Shown here in pieces: positions 57,661 to 64,000 of a stretch of 64,000 bases of DNA; the stretch's first letter is position 1, and every line of letters starts with the position of its first letter. The translations under genes and the position numbers were made by a program. The stretch covers positions 492,363,352-492,427,351 of the forward strand of contig CM077115.1 of the NCBI GenBank assembly GCA_039619475.1. The letters are read 5' to 3'. This stretch comes from Icerya purchasi (lineage: Eukaryota > Arthropoda > Insecta > Hemiptera > Monophlebidae). The notes under the pieces were generated by a model. It was not told the origin of the DNA. It saw only the letters and a list, made by a program, of their open reading frames with translations, and did no database searches.

Positions 57661-58545
57661 ACATTGTGTAGCACTCGCCGGAAAAGAAATTATACCAAAG
57701 CTGCAACACGTAGGCTGATAACGCGGTTACCGCAGAGTAGAAATAAAGCACTTCCAACTAGAATTTTCAACCCTGTAACGAATGGAGAAAACAAGAAAAA
57801 GAACCGTTGTCCATTACTTTAAGTAGATCGGAAGGTCGCGAGAATTGTCAACAGTACTCTCTAATTTTTCACGGTAGACGATAGAAAGCGCATTTTCGGT
57901 CGAATGAATTGTTAAATTCTTAATACACCCTTAACGTTCTGCACAAATGCCTCGTCAAATATTTTGGCACATTCTGAATTTTTAATGCGTACACTAATAA
58001 TCGCTCTCATTTGCGCACTCGTAATTAATAATAGAAGGATGGAGTGCGTCCACGAGTTTATTTTCTATGATAAAACACGTATATTTACTCCGGAGAAACT
58101 TCAAGTACCGAGTCTGTAAAAATCCGTCTTTCAACTATTCTACCGATGACTGCTTTCCCCCATTTGTTGACTCATAACTACTAAAACTAATAATTCTCGA
58201 ATTTTTCCCTTTGAAGTAATTAAAAAATCGTTACTCACCATAAATTATTATTACGTACGGTAGATTTAAATTTGAAATTAATTACTAGCCGTGCAAGAAA
58301 AAAAAGTCATCATCACTATGCTGTCCAATGGAAATTACTTCAATCCTACAGCAGGCACAGCTGGATGCAAAAGGCAGTTAGACGAAATAAACAATTCGGA
58401 ACTACAACCTATTCAGCACATGGACATGGGCTAGCCCTGTATATTCGCTGATCAAGATGACCATTTTTTGTTTGACGTGCCAGTCCAAAATATGTACCTC
58501 AAAACTATACAAAATTTATAACGACGTGGCTAACCGGTTTACCTC
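57661..58545. other. Sequence with no gene seen
   Basis: A minus-strand donor-like GTGAGT lies at about 58237 beyond a 46-bp open segment, but no exon was supported. Confidence 0.35.
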
Positions 58546-58784
58546 ATTTTTTTTTATTCTTTTTTTTGTGGGCCCGCCAGCGGCATTGACCCAACAACGG
58601 GAAAAGCTAAGCTGAAAAAGCTAAATAGCAAAGCGGTCCGAAATGGATGCAACAAAGGACAGCAGTGCGGGCACCACAGAAAATGAAGGAAAGGAGAGGA
58701 TAAAGGTAGCGTTATAGGGAGTAGGGAGATCTAATGTCAAGAGCTGGCCGTATAAAAGGGAGCGTTCATTAAGAAGAGCAGGAC

Positions 58785-59017
58785 TTACTTTATTGTCATC
58801 TTTTAAAGCTTGGTCTTCCTGCTCCTTTCAACACCTCTTATGTTTTTTCTCTACCTATTCTCTCAGTTGTTCCTGTTCTAAGGGTGTTCCTTGATTCCAT
58901 TGTCGACAAAATAAAAATATAATTTCTATTCTATTCCATCCATCTATTCCTTTTTGCTGTTTGCTGGGCTAATGCTCTCTGGTAGCAAACCCAAGGGGGG
59001 TTAAAATAAAAAAAAAA
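58785..59017 (+). mobile_element. 5'-truncated non-LTR 3' end with 13-bp target duplication
   Basis: It starts TTACTTTATTGTCATC and ends GGTAGCAAACCCAAGGGGGG, then A-rich. The flanks AGAAGAGCAGGAC (58772-58784) and AGAAGAGTAGGAC (59018-59030) are a target-site duplication with one mismatch. It is closely similar to 36785-36998. Confidence 0.92.
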
Positions 59018-59245
59018 AGAAGAGTAGGACACTCGAAGAAAATGTGATCAGCATCACATTTACGAGGAGGATAACAATCGTGAAGAGAAGAATAAGGAAA
59101 TGGCGACAGAGCAAATCGAAAGTGAGAGGAGGAAAGGAAAGAATGATTAATCCGGAAACGAATTAGGGAGACAATAGAAGAGCGACGACCAAAAAGAATA
59201 GAATGGGGAAGCAAGAATGGGAACGAGGAATCGGCTGAATAAAAC

Positions 59246-59309
59246 GGTAATGCGAATGACGATTAGAAAATAAGGCCCTCCTTATTTTCTAATCGTCATT
59301 CGCATTACC
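59246..59309. repeat. Perfect 30-bp inverted repeat with 4-bp loop
   Basis: The arms 59246-59275 and 59280-59309 are exact inverted copies starting GGTAATGCGAATGACG. The related copy at 9600-12695 has only one arm (about 9790-9818), so the second arm is new here. Confidence 0.95.
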
Positions 59310-59437
59310 CACCAAAGTCTGACATGATTGAAGATGGATAAGGAAAGGATAATCTGAAGCAGGGGAGTATATCCCACCAAAGTCTGACATGATTGAAGAT
59401 GGATAAGGAAAGGATAATCTGAAGCAGGGGAGTAGTT
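59308..59437. repeat. 65-bp tandem duplication
   Basis: Two copies, 59308-59372 and 59373-59437, begin CCCACCAAAGTCTGACATG; the equivalent of the 9.6-kb copy is present once. It follows directly after the hairpin arm. Confidence 0.9.
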
Positions 59438-59690
59438 GAGGAATGAATCAAGCGACCAGCAGAACGAGCCAAAGAATCAGCTGCGTCATTGCCGTCAATT
59501 CCAGAATGATTGGGGAGCCATAAAAAATCAATAAGAATAGGGCGAGATGACTGCAGAGTGGAGGTAAGAGAACGAATTAAGAGAATAATACTATCAAAGG
59601 AATGTGAAGGAAGAGAGGATATGGCTTGAAGGACGCCTTTAGAGTGCGAAATAATGAGGAATTGGGAAAGCTCGCTTAAACAGCGGCTAA

Positions 59691-60331
59691 CCTTCTTAAT
59701 CGAAAATACATTTGAAATATTGTCGAATTCAAAAGTAAGCCGTATTTCTAGTTATATCTCACACCACCGTCTGTTGTCGAACCACCCGGATTGTATTCGT
59801 TCAGTGTTCAATTTTGCAGCATCTAACAAACTGCACCGCCTTCTGTAATTTTCAGCGGGTCTAGGTGCCGTAATAGCCCAGGTAGTTACGCACGACGCCT
59901 ATTTTTTCCCCCTACGCTTGTCTAGATTTATATTTGTAAATTTATATTAAAAAAAGAATAAAGAAAAATATAATCAGTTACAATTTATACAAATTTCCTC
60001 ACGAATCCACAGAAAAATTCATTTCACCCATGTGGTGGTAGTTCTTGGAAACGCCATACAGCAATATAAAGCCAAAGGAGATTTTTAAAAAAATTAGCCA
60101 ATGAAATCAACCTATCCTTGGCTATTTATTCAGCTCCTCTGTATTATTTTTATTACCTTGGAGGAATTTCTTTTAAAACTATTTCTCTTCTGGACTTTCT
60201 CTTGATTCATTTCCAGTTTTATTTGTTCTTTTATTGTTTTGTTTTGTCTGCTGGTCAGTCAGAGACCTTTATCCAGGAAGAAATCAATATTATATCTTTA
60301 TATTAAAGCAAATGTTGTTGATAGGAAGTAA
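59691..60331. other. Sequence with no gene seen
   Basis: No recognisable feature on either strand. Confidence 0.4.
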
Positions 60332-60930
60332 TCATATGGGAACAATGTGTGGAGAAGAAAAAGACAGGATGTAAGAGGCGCACCATACAGGAAGAACAAG
60401 TCGCAGCAAACTGGAATACAGAACAATCAACAGAAAGAAATGAACGCTTAATAGATGATCAACATCGCAAACACGCTCTTCGTTTGAGTGAAGGAGACAG
60501 TGCGGGGAGGAAACCAACGAAAAACAAAAACGGGAGGAAGATAGTCTTGTTTGAGAACGCAGACGAATAATGGAGATAATAACAGAATGACGAAGTAAAG
60601 GAAACAAACGGAACTATGGATTAGCAGGAAGACTAGGTTGAACAGATAAAAAGTGAGTAATTATTAGAAAAAGTGGAAACGTACATATCAGATACCATGA
60701 TTTGAAATGAAAACTTTTACACAGCGTAAAGAGATTAGAGAATGGGATTTTTCTAAAGTAAGAAAGCGGGATAAAACGAAAACCCGAGTATACCAAAGAA
60801 TCCACCGCTTCGTTTCCAAAAATGCCCGAATGGCTAAGAACCCACAGCAAGTTCATTTTTCAATAGAATGGAAGAAAGAAAGAATGTGGGGATTTAATCT
60901 TCAACTGTTACAACATTATTTGGTTATTTA
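60332..60930 (-). mobile_element. RNase H-type retrotransposon fragment
   Basis: The minus strand reads LLWVLSHSGIFGNEAVDSLV, the W..SHSG..GNE..D block of RNase H with the final catalytic Asp in EAVD. After a break come ISIIRLRSQTRLSSSRF and CDVDH, the zinc-binding tail. Frame changes separate them. Confidence 0.75.
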
Positions 60931-61187
60931 GGCCCCCAGTGTCTTGAAATATGACCACTTCACGCTGGTTTCTCTTTCCGTATCCGTTTGTTATCAGTTC
61001 CAGTTCTTTCTGTACTCTGTTTAACATACACTTTTTCTACCGCTTGTGATCCGAAAACTAGAGGAAATATTTTATCTATTATTTTTCATTTCCCCCGGGG
61101 ATTTAAACCGTTGTTTTACCTGTTGTGCATCTATTCTCTATTTATCAATACTTAACAATAACACAACTTACTAATTACCTTAGTGTC

Positions 61188-61290
61188 TTTCATTTTTTCA
61201 TTAATCCTAGACTGTTAGCTTGAGTTCATAGTTACAATACACACACAGTCCTCTGCACCTTTATACACTTATTTTCTTAATATACGGTTT

Positions 61291-61327
<37 letters not shown>
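61188..61327 (+). mobile_element. Short retroposed insert with 15-bp target duplication
   Basis: A segment of about 107 bp followed by some 33 A's (from 61295) lies between AATTACCTTAGTGTC at 61173-61187 and the same word at 61328-61342. The insert was not recognised, so it may be the 3' end of any non-LTR or host transcript. Confidence 0.85.
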
Positions 61328-61331
<4 letters not shown>

Positions 61332-61342
61332 ACCTTAGTGTC

Positions 61343-62055
61343 AATAACACAAAAAGCTAGAAACTAGAAGGAAGATTATGATAGATAAACTAATCATTAG
61401 GAATTTGTAAATCCTAAATATCTGATTAAAGTTTAATTTCGAATATTTTCCATACGGAGGATAAAAGATGCGGCAACTCAATTGTTGGACGCGATGAAAG
61501 TGGCCAAGGACAAATCGACCTCATGATAATATATATATATATATATATATAATACTTATGTAGATTTATTTATTTTTTCATTAAAAGATTGCTCTTTCTT
61601 ACTTTTGATCACTTTTATGATTCGCTATTATTGATTTCGAGTATCATAACTGGCGTCTTGTATACTTTCGCTAAATAGAATTATTTTTTACCGACTTTAA
61701 AAAAAATAAATTATATTTTCGTTGTAAGTGTTTTTTTGTTTTTGTTTGCTTGAGCAAAACTTTTAGCCATGCGGATCGGTCTAAATGATTTTTGTTCATT
61801 CATCAGTGTACCGGTCAGTAGTACCGATGAATATTAGTGAACTCAAACTGAAAAAAAATAAAAAAACAAAAGCAACGTGAAAAAAGAGAGCCACTTTAGA
61901 GAAGTTTTTAGTAATATGGCAAACTCGATTAAATTAAAATATCATCTGTCTTATTTACCATGGGAACGTCTAATGTTGGGTAATGCCCTCGACTGGCGAT
62001 CCCAAAAACAAAAACCCATGCAGACGTAAATTGGGAAAAAAAATAATTTTTAATA
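61343..62055. other. Sequence with AT tract and a non-LTR tail
   Basis: (AT)n at about 61530-61551, and a plus-strand CTCGACTGGCGATCCC with A-rich tail at about 61988-62010 that resembles the 3'-end words at 51360 and 53120. No gene was recognised. Confidence 0.4.
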
Positions 62056-62059
62056 TAGC

Positions 62060-62220
62060 CAGATATAAAATTAAAATATCATCAATGTTAATTACCGCAG
62101 AAATTATGGAAATATAGATTCAAATAAAAAGAGCGAATTTGAAAAGCCTATAGCGCCATTCACAAGCTTATCACTGGCGGCAATATTACGTCTTTACATT
62201 ATCGAATACAACTTTTTTCT
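62060..62220 (+). repeat. Dispersed repeat family, copy 3
   Basis: It carries ATCATCAATGTTAATTA, GGAAATATAGATTCAAATAA, GCGCCATTCACAAG and TTATCACTGGCGG in the same order as the copies at 39106 and 39460. Confidence 0.6.
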
Positions 62221-62389
62221 TGCTTTATTAGACTTTGTACCGGTTAGTGGTGGTCCCATAATTGTAGAACGTTAATAAAAAAAGTCTTCTTAGAGGTATA
62301 CTTTCTCTTTTTTTTTAAGGTATATTTTCTTCGCTTAATAAAATTAAACAAAAATTAACAAAAAAATTCACATTAGAATATAGAGAAAT

Positions 62390-62545
62390 TATGAACACCT
62401 GGAATTTTAAAATTAAAGAGGCGATAAACGCGAGTGCCAAAATATTATTGGCGTATTTACTACATAGAAATGTTGATTCGAATAAAGATAATGAATTTAA
62501 AACCCTCAAAGCGCGATTTACAAGTTCATTTTGAACATTACTCGT
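62390..62545 (+). repeat. Dispersed repeat family, copy 4
   Basis: It carries GAAATGTTGATTCGAATAA, ATAATGAATTTAAAA and CGATTTACAAGTTCA in the shared order. Confidence 0.55.
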
Positions 62546-62915
62546 ACCGACAGCAAAAAAATGAATATTGTTTAAAAATTATCATAATTTTCTTATATAT
62601 ATATATATTACTTTGGAATATATCAAATAATTCTTTTTTACCTTTTAATGCATATCATTAAATTTTTAGAGTAAATCTTGAAATTGGATTTTTTTTGTTT
62701 TTTAATATTCCATTAAACAAATTTTTTGTTAAGCCGGTTAGTACGCTCATGTACTATTATAGCACAATGTATCTTTTTGAAATTTTTTATAAACGTAACT
62801 AGAAAAATAATGTTTTATTCGGTTAATGTTATCACCAGCTATTTTACTATTATATTTCTTTCTGTTATTATTGTAATATTAATTTGTTGGCTTAAAAAGA
62901 AGCTTTATGTCCTCT
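62546..62915. other. Sequence with no gene seen
   Basis: AT-rich; the small frames here have no recognisable domain. Confidence 0.4.
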
Positions 62916-62919
62916 CAAG

Positions 62920-64000
62920 TGGGGCGGTGATCCATATATTCTCCTAATTCTCTATAAATCCATCATACGTTCCAAGCTGGAATACTGCTTCTTCTTATGC
63001 GGCAATGCCTCAAACTCTCTCGCAAACTTGATAGAATCCAAAACTTCTGTCTTCGGCTCCGCATTGGGGCCCTAAAGTCTTCTCCCATCCCTGCTATTTT
63101 GTCCAAATCTAATATTAAACTCCTGTTTATCCGCAGATCTCTGCCTGGTTACCGTTTTCTAATTAAACGCCTCCCCCGATCTCTTCATCTAAACTTATTT
63201 CTTCCTATCTGTATATCAATGACCACTGTCGCTTCGTTCCTCACAAAATCCCGGTTCTTGCGTACATTGCTGCTCGAGTCTCTAAGTTTTCTCATTATGT
63301 CTTTTCCCGCAATAAGCTTCCTAACTTTTCTTTTGATTTCAATAGTATAACATATGTCTCCCCATCTCATTCTCCTCTCTTCCTCTTCGCGCTAACTTCA
63401 TTCCCCAGAGTACAGTGATCAGTGAATATGTCCATATCTTAAATTCTTTATTTCCCCGTCATGTAAAAATTTTCACTGATAGTTCCAAAAATGATAACGG
63501 GGTGGGCGGTGCTTTTACGGCCCCCTCGCTTAATCACTCGGAATCCTTCAAACTTCCTTCCTTTTGTTCCATTTTTTCTGCTGAAGCAGTCTCTATTCTC
63601 CGTGCGGTCTTCTTTATTTCCTCTTCAAGAGAGATCTGTAAATTTCTCATTGTTACTGATTCTAAATCTGCGCTGCAAACTATCTCTGCTCCTCCTTCCC
63701 ACTTGTCTAATGATATTATTCTTTCTGTTCGTGCCTCTATTTCCAACTTGCGCTTAGCACGTTCTATCCTTATTGACTTTTTATGGATTCCTGGCCACTC
63801 TGGCATTGAGGGCAACGAAGCAGCTGACTTCCTAGCTCGCTCAGCGTCTCTCAATGGTCCACTCCTCCCGCATTTTCCTGCCTCAGATATCCTTTTTCTC
63901 TCCGCAAGTCCCCATGCCAGACTATGGATTGACATCTAGCCTTCTCTTTTTTGCCAATCGCTCCTCCTTCTACCTCCTCCTACAGCCTACTCCCACTTCA
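62920..64000 (+). mobile_element. RNase H-type retrotransposon, runs off the window
   Basis: The plus strand reads KSIIRSKLEYCFFLCGNA, then GALKSSPIPAILS, SLPGYRFLIKRLPRSLH and a variable spacer. RNase H (63415-63939) is uninterrupted for 174 codons with FTDSSKND, FSAEAVSIL, LIVTDSKSAL and GHSGIEGNEAADFLARS, so all four acidic catalytic residues and the His are present. It is stopped by a TAG at 63937 and continues in another frame to the window edge. Over the shared part it closely matches the copy at 9600-12695. Confidence 0.85.

Larger units (their letters stand above)
58548..59690 (-). mobile_element. RNase H-type retrotransposon copy, interrupted
   Basis: The minus strand contains the C-terminal half of the family protein: RNase H remains (about 59410-59690), IVSLIRFRINHSFLSSSHF, a zinc-binding CYPPRKCDADHIFFECP, then across the insertion ALLNERSLLYGQLLTL and SFSVVPALLSFVASISDRF. 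It ends in a 3' UTR with GTTGTTGGGTCAATGCCGC and an A-rich tail near 58548-58560. A 233-bp retroposed 3' end (58785-59017) splits it between ECP and ALL. Confidence 0.8.

Noticed and set aside
58237..58282. Possible upstream exon of the receptor ending at GTGAGT
   Set aside because: The open segment is only 46 bp; in the phase needed by exon 48500-48627 it gives INFKFKSTVRNNNLW, with no family support.
63534..63935. 133-codon minus-strand frame
   Set aside because: It is the shadow of the well-supported RNase H domain on the plus strand.

Overview
The window is a piece of an insect nuclear genome. It is strongly A+T-rich, it carries spliced exons with canonical GT..AG borders, and it is crowded with decayed insect-type transposons (RNase H-bearing, Jockey-like and RTE-like non-LTR retrotransposons, mariner and hAT DNA transposons, foldback elements and MITEs). 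The order of insect cannot be fixed from this sequence. No tRNA, rRNA, CRISPR array, bacterial operon or viral gene was recognised.

The one host gene I can support lies on the minus strand and runs through most of the window. Eight exons at 48500-48627, 32647-32756, 22422-22604, 18233-18391, 14739-14910, 7962-8152, 3284-3386 and 320-497 join in compatible phases without a stop (1224 nt, 408 codons). Together they encode the end of an amino-terminal region, ligand-binding lobe S1, membrane segments M1-M3 with the pore loop, and most of lobe S2 of an ionotropic receptor. The segments around M2 and M3 resemble the IR93a subfamily, an insect co-receptor for thermo- and hygrosensation. The 5' exons and the final exon(s) with M4 are not established here; a weak candidate next exon touches the left edge (1-38). 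The seven complete introns run from about 2.8 kb to 15.7 kb.

The introns and the region to the right (48.6-64 kb) are a transposon graveyard. An RNase H-bearing non-LTR family is the main component, with at least a dozen fragments; the most complete copy is 9600-12695 (-) and the best preserved RNase H domain is 63415-63939 (+). Jockey-like 3' ends lie near 15.6, 17.1, 19.9-21.1 and 46.6 kb, RTE-like pieces at 7.1 kb (+) and 8.4 kb (-), and hAT transposase ends at 2.4 and 50.3 kb. Several insertions are nested. The clearest is at 40.3-42.4 kb, where an RNase H element is split by a mariner that is itself split by a ~75-bp non-LTR 3' end. Long palindromes occur at 12.7-14.2, 43.1-43.5 and 54.3-55.5 kb.

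I found no convincing new multi-gene system. What merits attention is the previously fragmented sensory receptor gene, the nested and foldback structures, a few small rearrangements (a perfect hairpin, a 65-bp tandem duplication, clean target-site duplications), and some dispersed repeats that I cannot assign to a known family.
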